Part shown: in pieces, positions 48,620 through 64,000 of the stretch
How the letters are laid out: each line of letters opens with the position of its first letter
Position numbering within the stretch: the stretch's first letter is position 1
Assembly (NCBI RefSeq): GCF_000002985.6
Contig: NC_003284.9
Location: forward strand, 15,872,001 to 15,936,000
Direction of reading: 5' to 3'
DNA length: 64,000 nt
Source of the DNA: Caenorhabditis elegans
Taxonomy: Eukaryota > Nematoda > Chromadorea > Rhabditida > Rhabditidae
Translations under genes and position numbers: made by a program
The notes under the pieces: generated by a model
Told to the model about the DNA's origin: nothing
Databases searched by the model: none
What the model saw: only the letters and a program-made list of their open reading frames with translations

Positions 48620-51600
48620 TTTTTTTATTGAAACATCAAATAAAACTTCAACATCGAAACCAACGATTTATTAACATCAATTAGCTCAATTCTCGGGTCG
48701 CTGCGCTCCCCCGAGAAAAGGTTTTCCCTTGTTCCTAGCTCCGTTCGAGAGAAATGAGGTATGAGGAAAAGAGAGAATTGAGTTAAAGAATTTATGGGCT
48801 TTGCGTGTGGTACAGGTCGTGACAATAGTGAGAAATTAGGGGCAGTTGGGCGCCAGGCGCCCAACTTGAACGAAACGAGGGCCACGAACGGTGAACATTG
48901 GGGAAATTTAATGTGCTGATGTCGTTGCGAAGGGCCCGATCGTTCGATGTTGTTGGCATGACGTTGACTGTACAGGAGCTGCTCGTGTTGTTGGTGGAGC
49001 CGACTGTGCTGAAGTACGTGCTGCAAAAACGAAAAAGGACGGACCGAAAGTACTTATTATTGGTTAAGGTGGAGAAAAAAGGTAAAATGGTAAACCCACG
49101 TGATTCGATAATCCTGGCAGCTCCCGTAGTTCTGATATTTTAAGCTCGTCTGCTACCCAAAACGAGAATCATCGCCTCTGAACCCTGCTCCTCGAAAATT
49201 TGTCTGCTCTCGCATTCCACCCAAATACGAAGTATCTACGATTTTCCTAAATCCCTGACACGAGCCCTGGGCCGCATCTTACACTTCCTCTCCGTTGTGG
49301 CTCCTGAATACCTGAAAATGGTGAACCGGATCTGAAAACACTTTATTTTAATTAGGATAGTTTGTAGTTTGGGGATTATGGCAGTTTCCCATTCAAAAAA
49401 AGGCCCCGAAAATGAACTACCTGTAGTCTGTTATGAAGTCATCTCGCGACTCGTTTCCGATCCCCGGTTTTCTCCACTCCGTTAGTTGTCCTTTCCTTAT
49501 CCAGGTCTCGTCCGAAACTTGAAAACGTTGTTCTCGTTGGCTCGCTGGGTTCCTTCTGTGCTGTTCCAGTTTTGCCCTTGATACCTCTAGAGAATTTCCT
49601 GTAAACCTTCAACGCCTGCAAATCGCCAAAATTAACCTTTCAGGATATCCGTTTTCGGTCGGCATTAAAAATTTTATAACCTTTCCTGCCACCACCAAAA
49701 AAGACTGACAAATTACTCCTGCAATTGTTTTGGAGGAATCCTGCCTGTCTGCTCTGGTGGCATTGCGGGATTTTAAGAAAAAGTTACCTGTCCTCGTGTT
49801 TGTCAACCTACCCACCGTAGCTCGGTGTTAGAACCGCCACTGGAATAGTGAATATAGAGTAGCAAAAATATCAGTCGAGGGGTGGGTGGGCGGGAACTCA
49901 CACGTAGAATGAGGAGAAACAGGCGCCGCAGCGCCCGCGGGGCGCTTGTCGTGGCGAGACCCGTGCCGGAGGAAAATGCCTGCGCCTTTAGTTTGCTACT
50001 GTCTCTCTCACTCCGCTGTCACGGGAAAACATACCAATGCTCACCTCACTCAAATCGTTATTCTAACCTAAAATCTTTGCGCAAGCGGAGATGATTGGCG
50101 CACTTTTCGTGCTGCGCGCGCATGCCCCAACGCTCGCGCAGAATCAAATTGTCATCATTTTCAAGTGGAGTTCTCCTCATTCTTGGTTTTTTTTGCTGTT
50201 GAGGGTGCCAGTTGTATTGTTTTTGGCTTATTTTATCGATTTTCTTTGTTTCCGGCGATCAGCCAGCTGTTTTCTTGAAGGTTTACCTTAATTTGTGGCT
50301 ATTTCTTAGGTTTTCTCGCAATAAAAAACTGCTAGGCGCTCCTAAAAATAAAATGACGTTTCTTTTGCCTTTTTCCTTTTTGTATCACTTGTCGGATTAT
50401 TCAAAGAAATTTTAGAGATAGATAAAAGCAAACAGAAGTTTTTCTGAAAACGGCGTATAACTTTTGTTTATTACTTCAAAATAGTAGGAAATCTATGATC
50501 AGGCAGGCAAAATCTAAATTACGGGAGTTAGCTAGTTTGAACCTTAATTGTAACGTTTTTTTCATGAGCTAGCTAAAATAATTGGCAAGCAGAATTATAG
50601 CTTTTCTTCCTGTGCAGGTCTCAAACAGACTGAAAATTGTGTATTAAAATTTTGCATTAAATTTATTTTGTCCCAAAGATTTTTCCCCATTTCCCCGATG
50701 GTCCGGAGGTGTGAGATTTTGAAAAGCTTGACATTTTCTAAAGGAAGGCGAGAACAGCAGTACGAATCAAGGCGATTTTTGTGTCTCTTTTTCGGGAACA
50801 CTTTCCAATTTTGTCAGCTTTCACGATTATATGCTCTTCCACCGTTCCAAGTTCCACCGAAAAGGCGAATTCAACCTTAAAAACCTATACCCCCAGCCAT
50901 GACTTCTTTGCGTCTCTCTTATTCGCACGTTCTTTTCGAATGGTTGCTCTCTTTCTCAGCGCACTCCACTCTCCACGTCTTCTCCCCTCTTCAATATTGC
51001 ATTAGGGCGCGGTTGCGATCGCCCGCGCGGGAAAACACTGCTGTCCTTGCGTTTTCTGTTCCGATATTCTCAACTCTTTCTGGTTACTGGCCAGTCTCGT
51101 GATTTCTGTACACAGCTTTTCATTTTCAAGGACATCCATATGAATTGTCCGTGTTCTCTCTCTTGAACCATTTGTGTGTTGACGGGGCGATGTGCAAAAC
51201 ATTCTAGAACGTTCTCTCCTTCTCTGGTGTCTCTGTTCGTTTTTGTCATTTGAATAGTTTTGCGTATGGCACCTTTCTTTCTTTTTCTCTTCTCACTTAT
51301 CATTTTTGACTTTTGGTGTGGTTCACTGGCGTCCTTCATTTTCAGTTAATTTTTAATTTTTTTTTTTTGGAATTTTAGTTCGTATCAACTTACTTGACAA
51401 ATATTTAGATCGAAATTGCGACAAAAGTTCGTAAAAAGCTAAAAAACGAGAAAGTGCTCTTTTCAACAGTAATAATTTATGTCTTGTCGCATCGCTACGC
51501 TAAAGCGCGGCAAGCGCGCTCCACCGCAATTTGACACCCAGGAGGCCGCGCGGTATGGTTTAATAGTTTTTATGTTAGAGAGCGAGATGGGAGCAGATAA

Positions 51601-51764
51601 AGAGAGTAAGAGGGAGAGAGAATCGATTTCGCCATATGTGAACTCATTGTTGTACTTTTCTCCGCATTACCTTGCATCTCATTACCGTTACTTTCCGAAA
51701 TTCTACATTTTTCAAACTTTATTATCAATTTCTGTGAAGTTCAGAGTTTCCGATCAACATTGCC
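48620..51764. other. Intergenic region between family members A and B
   Basis: About 3.1 kb, more GC-rich than most of the window. It has a near-perfect palindrome at 48847-48867 and GC-rich islands at 49880-49980, 50095-50145, 51005-51040 and 51490-51560 (rich in GCGCG and CGCC). Its last part should be the promoter of member B. Several short frames exist on both strands (for example 48625-49026 on the minus strand), but none has splice sites or composition that convinces me. Confidence 0.5.
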
Positions 51765-52749
51765 ATGGACAAGTCTAATGAAGCCGGTCGTTGTGATGTT
51801 CCAGCGATGTCAATTGAGGAGATGCTTCCACAGTGCGTTGATATGTACGTGGACTTTCCCGATGGCCAACGTAGGTTTCCATTTCAATTTTTAAAAATTA
51901 GTGTTGGGCAGAGATGTTCCAAAAAGCCAACACGTTTTGCTCAAATTTTCACGTGGATTTCCTCAGCTACATCTCTAATAATTTTAGTTTGTTTTTCAGT
52001 TACACCTTCGCCTACACAACTTTAATTTAGAAAATAATTAATTGAAATAATATTTTTTATGAGTTTATTCAAACTAACTATAAGAAATATTTTCAGGGAT
52101 GCCTGTGGATGAGTTTGTCAAGCAGTATGCGCCTGGACCCTCGTTCTATAATCGACTTTGCAACATGGTGGCTGAAACCGGTAAACAAAGCTTTATATGT
52201 CAAATTTCGTAAAAAATTGATTTCAGAATTAATGAGAGAGTACAACGACGAGGAGCGCAGAAAATACGAAGAGAATGAGCACAAGTCGAGAATGCAGAAG
52301 AAGGAGCGAAAGGAGCTTCTGGAACAGCTGCTCGCTGCCGGTTCAACCGATACTGAGCTGATCAAAGATACGAAGAAGCGTCTGGAGACGATCACAAAGG
52401 AGCAGGAGGAAGGTAGGACGAAGCGAACGGCTTTCTGGCAGCAACTTAAAAAAGTATCTTGAATAAGTTGCTGTGAGAAATTTGTCAATTTCATTACGAG
52501 AAAGTTTGATAAATTTTTATGAATTAAAGATAGGAAAAATCAGATTTTTGCTGAGTAGGTGCTATCAATATCAAGGCGACCTATTTTAAAAGCATTTAGC
52601 CAGTTGTCTACAGTATCCAAAAGGTTGACAGCACAGTTATTAGGTTACTGACTGGAATTCCTAAATTTTCAAATCACGGATTTCACACTTAACAATTTAA
52701 TTTTTCAGAGGAGTTCGACCCATCCGTCCCAGGACCATCAACCTTGTGA
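51765..52749 (+). CDS. Tandem family member B: small charged coiled-coil protein with PGPS tail
   Basis: Exons 51765-51870, 52097-52180, 52227-52412 and 52709-52749 (138 aa) show the full family plan. Exon 1 is an acidic N-terminus (SIEEMLPQCVDMYVDF). The 84-nt exon 2 encodes MPVDEFVKQYAPGPSFYNR. The 186-nt exon 3 encodes a Lys/Glu-rich coiled-coil (EERRKYEENEHKSRM to DTKKRLETITKEQEE), and the 41-nt exon 4 encodes EEFDPSVPGPSTL. Every intron is phase 1, so exons 2 and 3 can be skipped or duplicated without breaking frame. There is no signal peptide or TM segment. The function is unknown; the best guess is an intracellular protein-interaction partner, which is inference from the coiled-coil only. 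Confidence 0.82.
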
Positions 52750-53150
52750 ATCGGTCACAAAAGCCGCTTGCCAAGTCTCTGAAGCATTTTTAGTTATATT
52801 CTCGCCTATTTTAGTAGCTTAAACATTCATTTCTCGTTTCATTGAAAGTAGAACTATTGATTAAAACTTGCTCATCACATTCCCCCCATTCAACCATCTC
52901 ACATATTTGCCTTTTTCTTTCTCGTATTATGCTTTATTGGTGTATTTACATTATCTCTCAGGATCTTCTAGGAGTTGATTTCTATATTACAAGTTCGGTT
53001 AATACTTTTGAGTGTTTTAAGTATAATTTTTGTCATGACATCATCATTCCTTTCATTATCTCTACCTTTAAATTTTATATTGTTAAGTTTACCTATCCAG
53101 TGATGTTCTCTCAAATGTTTCGGTTATTTTTTATAATTAAAAAGTCATAA

Positions 53151-53156
53151 AATAAA
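53151..53156 (+). terminator. Poly(A) signal of family member B
   Basis: AATAAA about 400 nt after the stop codon; the first full consensus in that interval. Confidence 0.45.
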
Positions 53157-53439
53157 TAGCTGCAGTTTTACATTATTTGAATAGTTAAAGCTACTCAGCA
53201 CCATAGGTTTCACGGCTATGCGGCAACTTACAGGTTTGCTTCAAAACTGCTTATTTCAGTATGAGAATCCAACTTTTTGAATTAAAAGTTAATATAGAAC
53301 TACAGTAAAATGCTTGATTGATCCGAAAATATAACTTACTCGTGTGGAAAAATTCAAAAAGTACCTAAATTATGTTCAGGATGACGGCAACTTTCAGCTA
53401 CTAAAAGAACTAGTTTTATTTTTAGATCAATCGAACGAT

Positions 53440-53500
53440 GGTACTTATGGGTTTCGTAAAATATTTTGGGGGGGGGGGGGGAACGAAACCCATAAGTACC
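53440..53500. repeat. Palindrome around a 14-G tract
   Basis: GGTACTTATGGGTTTCG (53440-53456) and its exact complement CGAAACCCATAAGTACC (53484-53500) flank AT-rich bases and 14 G (53468-53481). The right arm runs into the hAT MITE target site. Confidence 0.9.
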
Positions 53501-53716
53501 AGGGCTGTGCGGCAACTAAGATTTTCGGCAACCGGCAATTGCCGAAATTGACAAGCTCTAAAAATTTCGGCAACAGGCAATTGCCGAAGTTGCCAAACCC
53601 AAAAAGTTTCGCCAACCAGCAACTGGAAAAAGGAAAAAAAAAATTTGGAAAAAGTATGGTCGTTTTTTTCGTGTACAGTGGAATATCACGTTCAGGCCGG
53701 TTGCCGCACATCCCTG
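53500..53716. mobile_element. hAT-type MITE with 8-bp target duplication
   Basis: It begins CAGGGCTGTGCGGCAAC and ends GTTGCCGCACATCCCTG, with the exact octamer ATAAGTAC on both sides (53492-53499, 53717-53724). The interior has GGCAATTGCCGAAGTTGCC phrases, as in the 486-bp copy at 10770. Confidence 0.92.
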
Positions 53717-54548
53717 ATAAGTACCCAACTGTTTTACTTAATTTCAGCTACAAATATGTAACAACGTTTTATTAGTAAAAATATTCTTGACATATTTGTG
53801 ATGCTTATAAGTCAAGCTTAATTAAAAGTAGAAAAAAAATATTTCGAGCAAAACCCGGGTATTGGAAACGTGTGGTTTTCATGAGATTCCCATTTTGAAG
53901 TTCTCAATTGTTCTTGTTTCTGTGGTGTCATATTGCGCAGAATAATTTTACAAAGCTTGACTTGAAGTCTCTAACATCACATCAAATTTCCTTCTATAGT
54001 TCAAAGCATCAAACCTCTGGTTATTGTTACACGAGCTGCTTAATGATTATTTTATGCCCACTCTTCTCTCTCATTCGCAGACTTTTCCTCCACCTTTTCA
54101 TGTTAATTACGCATTATATCACAAGTTTCATCTTGTTGCTAGGTAGCACTTGCTCACAGTTGAACCTTTTTTCTTGTCCTTTTCGTATCGTTTGGAGGAT
54201 TGTTGAGACACTCTCACACATTTTTGAAAAGTATTTTTTAAATTTTAATGTCTTTTTCTTTACCATAGTACGAAACAATAATGAGCTAGAAACAATTATT
54301 GAAGTCTGCCACAAAAAAATAACCCATTTTCAACCAAAAGCTAATAAAAGTTTTTAGTAAATTACTAATTTTTCTGCTTTCCGATTTTTTGATTATGCCC
54401 AGAAAGTCTGGGCATCAACAGATTACGTTTTTGTCAATAAATGTTTCTTTATTTGCACTCAATCTTCCCTCACCCTCTTTTACTGATTTTCCACCTATGA
54501 ATGAACCCACATGGAATCAAAAATTCAGAGTTGTTCAGCCAACTCAAT

Positions 54549-54993
54549 ATGGACACACCCATTGCACCTGAGCCTAAAAATGCTCGTGCCGAGGATATAT
54601 CTGATGAGATGCTCACATTCATTGAGGAAGTTAAATCGATGCGCTTGATTCTCGATACGAATCGTGCGTTTTTTAAATTTTTTTTTTAAATTCAGTGTTT
54701 TCAGCGATGCCTCTGGCAGAATTCATCAAGACATGTGCGCCTGAAACTGCTCTCTACAATCGAACGTGCCACGTTACCGCGGAGAGAGGTAAACTTCCAA
54801 ATATTTAAAAATATCTCAAGTGTCAATTGCAGAAAGATTGGAAAAAATTAACCAGGCTCAACGGAAACTAGACGCGGAAAATGAGCGCAAGAAGAAAGTG
54901 CCAAAGACTGAGCAGCAAGTTCTCAGAGTATTTCAGCGCAAGGCTGGCCGAGGAAACCAAGATGCGTGTGCGGTCGCTCAGAAATTTAGATGA
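54549..54993 (+). pseudogene. Tandem family member C: frameshifted copy or alternative first exons of D
   Basis: Exons 54549-54663, 54705-54788 and 54833-54993 read MDTPIAPEPKNARAEDISDE, then MPLAEFIKTCAPETALYNRT (an 84-nt exon, as in B), then a charged stretch that ends early at TGA. Past the codons for ENERKKK, a +1 shift restores a family-like reading (RLAEETKMRVRSLRNLDDL against RLVKKAKMSVRGIRNMEE in D). A frameshift has therefore probably struck exon 3. No EEFDPS-type last exon follows before D. Exon 1 or exons 1-2 could splice in frame to the exons of D, which lack a first exon of their own, so C may supply the 5' end of a C-D gene. AATAAA occurs at 55258-55263. Confidence 0.6.
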
Positions 54994-55136
54994 TTTAGAT
55001 AAAACAGTGCGGATGGTTTTCAATTTGGTATTCTAGCGTTGTGATGTATGTAGTCAACTCCCTACAATCTTTACTACTTTTTCGTCTAGGAAATCTTTTA
55101 GAAAATTTGGGTCATTGGCGTTTTTTACCTCTTTTC

Positions 55137-55140
<4 letters not shown>

Positions 55141-55170
<30 letters not shown>
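55141..55170. repeat. (AT)n microsatellite
   Basis: About 13 TA units in a row, followed by imperfect TATATGG repeats. Confidence 0.9.
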
Positions 55171-55175
<5 letters not shown>

Positions 55176-55668
55176 GGTCTATATATATTTATAGCTCAGT
55201 CGCACAAGCAAATATTTTCAAAGTTTAATATCATTTTCTGTTTGCTAGAAAATTGTAAATAAAAACCTGTGTGGTTTAACTATATTTAGAAAGTTCAATC
55301 AAATTTTATAGGCGCGAGAAGTTGTCACCATAATTATGGACCACCCTGTATATATATATAAAATTGGTCAATCAAATATGCAATAAAAAGCTTACAGACG
55401 CTGCGAAAAAACAGGGTTTTTTTCAAATTTTAAATTGTTGTAAAAAAACAATTCAAATAAATTTAAATATATTTGCAATACCACAATTGGGTTTGTTTTC
55501 AGTTCAAAGAAACTCAAAATGAGTCAAAATAACATGGTATCCTAACATTTTTTACAAATTTTTTTATGATATTTCGTCGTTTTCCCGACATGCTGTAACA
55601 CAGCTTTAAGCATCTATTTAACGTCAAAGTTTAATTTCTAAAAAATTGTTCAATTCAAGCATATTCAG

Positions 55669-56229
55669 TGATTCCTATGCCTCCCTCGTATTTTGTCAAG
55701 GAGTGTATGTCTGGTAGTATATTTGGCACGAACATCGCCGTCGCTAACACAGGTTCACGCATAATTCTTTTGAAAAATTTAACCGTTGAATCTCAGAAAT
55801 ATTGGCGAGGGATTACGAAGATACCCAGCGGAGAAAATACAGAGATGTGGAGTTGAAGCAGAAGATGCAAAAGAGAAAACAACAAAACCTTTTGGAAGCT
55901 CGAGAGCTCAGATTGGTCAAAAAGGCTAAGATGAGTGTGCGGGGAATCAGAAATATGGAGGAGGCAGGTATGACAATTTAGCTGGTTTTCATTTATTTTA
56001 AGCGTTTTGTTGTGAAGCTTTTAAATTTATTTTTTGATTTTTAAAAATGCTGCGGAAACTTATCCAAAATTATGAAAACTTATAAAAATTTCCTGTTTAG
56101 GTAGCTTCCAGAAAATTCCAGAGATTTCTCGAAATTTGATATCTCAAAATTACATTCTATACTCCTTTTAAGAATGTCAAATTTTCAGAAGAGTTCGACT
56201 CATCCCTCCCAGGACCTTCAACCATGTGA
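55669..56229 (+). CDS. Tandem family member D: exons 2-4 of a PGPS-tail protein, no first exon of its own
   Basis: Exons 55669-55752 (84 nt), 55797-55967 (171 nt) and 56189-56229 (41 nt) keep the phase-1 plan of member B. They read IPMPPSYFVKECMSGS, a Lys/Arg/Gln-rich coiled-coil (EDTQRRKYRDVELKQK to KKAKMSVRGIRNMEE) and EEFDSSLPGPSTM. The coiled-coil exon is 15 nt shorter than in A and B. I find no ATG exon between 54994 and 55668. Joined to exon 1 of C (54549-54663) the frame is open and gives 136 aa; joined to exons 1 and 2 of C with D's exons 3 and 4 it is open too. The two 84-nt exons may therefore be alternatives in one gene. Confidence 0.65.
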
Positions 56230-56468
56230 ATTCGTACTACAATGATCCGTCGTTGGAGCAAATAACTCCGTCTGAATCAGATTATTTATTGTTGCAATTG
56301 AGACGGAAACATCACCTAAATTTACTGAAATGCTTTAGTTCTTAATTCTGGTTTCATACATTTTCTACTAATATAACTTTTTGTTTGATATCATGATGTG
56401 TTCCAGAACTATCAAGGAGTCACTTTCTAGTACATTTTTTGTGAGCACTTGTTGGAGAGCAGTTCTTA

Positions 56469-56474
56469 AATAAA
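56469..56474 (+). terminator. Poly(A) signal of family member D
   Basis: AATAAA 240 nt after the stop codon. Confidence 0.55.
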
Positions 56475-56538
56475 CGACATAATCACGCATAATTTACTTC
56501 ATTTGGAAAACACTTCTTTGAAAAAATGAGAGGGAATT

Positions 56539-56865
56539 GGTTTGAAAATATACATAGCTTTATCAACAACATTATGAAAATACAGATAAAAAATACATCG
56601 CAAAAATTGTTTTTTTCGTTTTTTTTTCTGCTCTATCCCGAAGAACTGGGTTTGTAAGTTGTTCCGCTTGCCAGTGGATGTGATGGAATCCACTGACTGA
56701 TGTCGTGGATTGCTCCACTTCCCAATTAAAGCTGGGTAAACCTTTGGAGTTGAGGTGGGACTTTAACTTTGCTAGAGTTGACCTCTCGATTGCTAGCGCA
56801 GCCATCACTCACTGAGCCATCGGTGACCCCACGTCACCAGGTGAAAGTGGAATATATGAAATCGA
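56539..56865 (-). mobile_element. SINE-like element in an inverted duplicated segment (copy 1)
   Basis: The minus strand reads CACCGATGGCTCAGTGAGTG (box A-like, near 56801-56823), then GAGAGGTCAACTCTAGC (box B-like), then CCCAGCTTTAATTGGGAAGT and an A-rich tail. The same sequence, with matching flanks on both sides, occurs inverted at 62288-62617, so the duplicated unit is larger than the SINE core. Confidence 0.8.
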
Positions 56866-57011
56866 TTGAGCGACAGCTTTTCAGAAAGATGCTTAAAACT
56901 CATAGTCAGTTAAGAACAATGCTACTGCCCTTGCGAAAAAAGGGTGGCACAAAAATTTCGGAATTTGGGGAAATTTTCATAAATTGGGATAGGTAATTTT
57001 TTTCTAAGATT

Positions 57012-57810
57012 ATTGGTACGTTTTTGGACTTATATATCAATTTTCAGACGCGCTACAGGGGTTTTTGTCTTGAATTCCAATTTCAACAGGATTTACAGGC
57101 ACAAAAAAAAACAAAAATAAAATTTTTGGATTTTTGGAAAAGTTTTTATAGATTTGTATTCTAGATTGTTTAAAAATATTATTGGTACGTTTTTGTACCA
57201 AAATATCAATTTTCAGACGCGCTACGGGGGTTTTTGTCTTGAATTCCAATTTCAACAGGCGCAAAAAAACAAAAATAAAATTTTTGGATTTTTGGAAAAG
57301 TTTTTATAGATTTGTATTCTAGATTGTTTAAAAATATTATTGGTACGTTTTTGGACCTATATATCAATTTTCAGACGCGCTACGGGGGTTTTTGTCTTGA
57401 ATTCCAATTTCAACAGGCGCAAAAAAACAAAAATAAAATTTTTGGATTTTTGGAAAAGTTTTTATAGATTTCTATTCTAGATTGTTTAAAAATATTATTT
57501 GTACGTTTTTGTACCAAGGTATCAATTTTCAGACGCGCTAGAGGGGTTTTTGTGTCAAATTCCAATTTCAACAGGCGCAAAAAAACAAAAATAAAATTTT
57601 TGGATTTTTGGAAAAGTTTTTATAGATTTCTATTCTAGATTGTTTTAAAATATTATTGGTATGTTTTTGTACCAAAATATCAATTTTCAAACGCGCTACA
57701 AGGGTTTTTGTCTTGAATTCCAATTTTTCAAAAATTCAAAAATTCAAAAAAATTCAAAAAATCAAAAATTCAAAAATTTCAAAAATAAAAATTTTGGATT
57801 TTTGGGAGAA
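57012..57810. repeat. 158-bp tandem satellite, about five units
   Basis: Units start at 57012 (169 bp, with an 11-bp insertion), 57181, 57339, 57497 (158 bp each) and 57655 (diverging after about 75 bp into AAATTC repeats). Each begins ATTGGTACGTTTTTG and contains TATCAATTTTCAGACGCGCT, GTTTTTGTCTTGAATTCCAA and TTTTTGGATTTTTGGAAAAG. It ends about 200 bp downstream of the transporter stop codon. Confidence 0.92.
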
Positions 57811-58008
57811 TTGAACTCATCAAAAAAAAAAATTTTGCCGTGGTGGAGAGTTGAATTGTATTTGTTATGTGATTAACTGAGAGTCATCTTCTTTCTCGCT
57901 TGTCCTTCCTTAGTGTAACGGTTACACATAGTAAAGTCTCTAACTTGTGCGAATGGATTTTAAATATTTATAATTACAAACTTGTTCAAAAACTAAAAAC
58001 GGCAACGA

Positions 58009-64000
<5,992 letters not shown>

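Larger units (their letters stand above)
52750..54548. other. Intergenic region between family members B and C
   Basis: It contains the B 3' UTR with AATAAA at 53151-53156, a poly-G tract inside a palindrome (53440-53500), and a hAT MITE (53500-53716). No coding exon is seen. Confidence 0.6.

Noticed and set aside
48625..49026. 133-codon minus-strand open frame
   Set aside because: Gln/His/Ser-rich with no recognisable domain; the stretch also contains an exact palindrome. Not enough for a gene call.
52093..52494. Minus-strand 133-codon frame
   Set aside because: Antisense shadow of member B exons 2-3.
53344..53775. 143-codon plus-strand frame
   Set aside because: It crosses the poly-G palindrome and the hAT MITE; repeat-derived.
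55310..55360. Mariner-like end (ATGGACCACCCTGTAT)
   Set aside because: Only one end is visible and no complementary partner was found nearby.

Overview
The window is nematode nuclear DNA, almost certainly Caenorhabditis and probably C. elegans. It is AT-rich. Genes are split by short introns ending in TTTTCAG, 3' ends carry AATAAA, and splice acceptors lie a few bases before start codons, as in SL trans-splicing. A (TTAGGC)n block matches the nematode telomere repeat. Mono-G/C runs and many small inverted-repeat transposons also fit C. elegans chromosome arms. The chromosome could not be fixed from the sequence alone.

Layout: 1-7.1 kb is non-coding, with a foldback element, poly-G/C runs and the promoter of the first gene. 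7.1-13.1 kb (+) is a six-exon gene for a GMEB-type SAND-domain transcription factor. Its long introns hold a MITE, a tRNA-derived SINE and a hAT-type MITE with perfect 8-bp target duplications. Tail to tail with it, 13.7-15.6 kb (-), is a seven-exon gene for a small secreted protein of unknown function. 15.6-38.6 kb is a gene desert of about 23 kb filled with foldback elements, GC-rich MITEs, a SINE and poly-G/C tracts. It ends in an interstitial telomere-like block directly upstream of a seven-exon rhodopsin-family, peptide-receptor-like GPCR (38.6-42.2 kb, +).

At 43.7-46.6 kb two divergent genes for Thr-rich secreted six-cysteine proteins share a 273-bp promoter. At 47.7-56.2 kb lies a tandem family of small charged coiled-coil proteins (+). 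All introns are phase 1, exon sizes are conserved (84, 186 or 171, and 41 nt), and the last exon encodes E-E-F-D-x-S-x-P-G-P-S. I recognise no known family, and one member is frameshifted. After a 158-bp tandem satellite, the last 6 kb (-) hold the C-terminal 1,128 residues of an ABCC/MRP multidrug-resistance-type transporter that runs off the right edge. It has an Asn in place of the NBD1 switch His, one intron with no AG acceptor, and a probable GC-AG intron.

The genes do not form a pathway. The only local functional units are the divergent secreted pair and the tandem coiled-coil cluster. Exon boundaries were read by hand from splice motifs, reading frame and family similarity. No transcript evidence was available.
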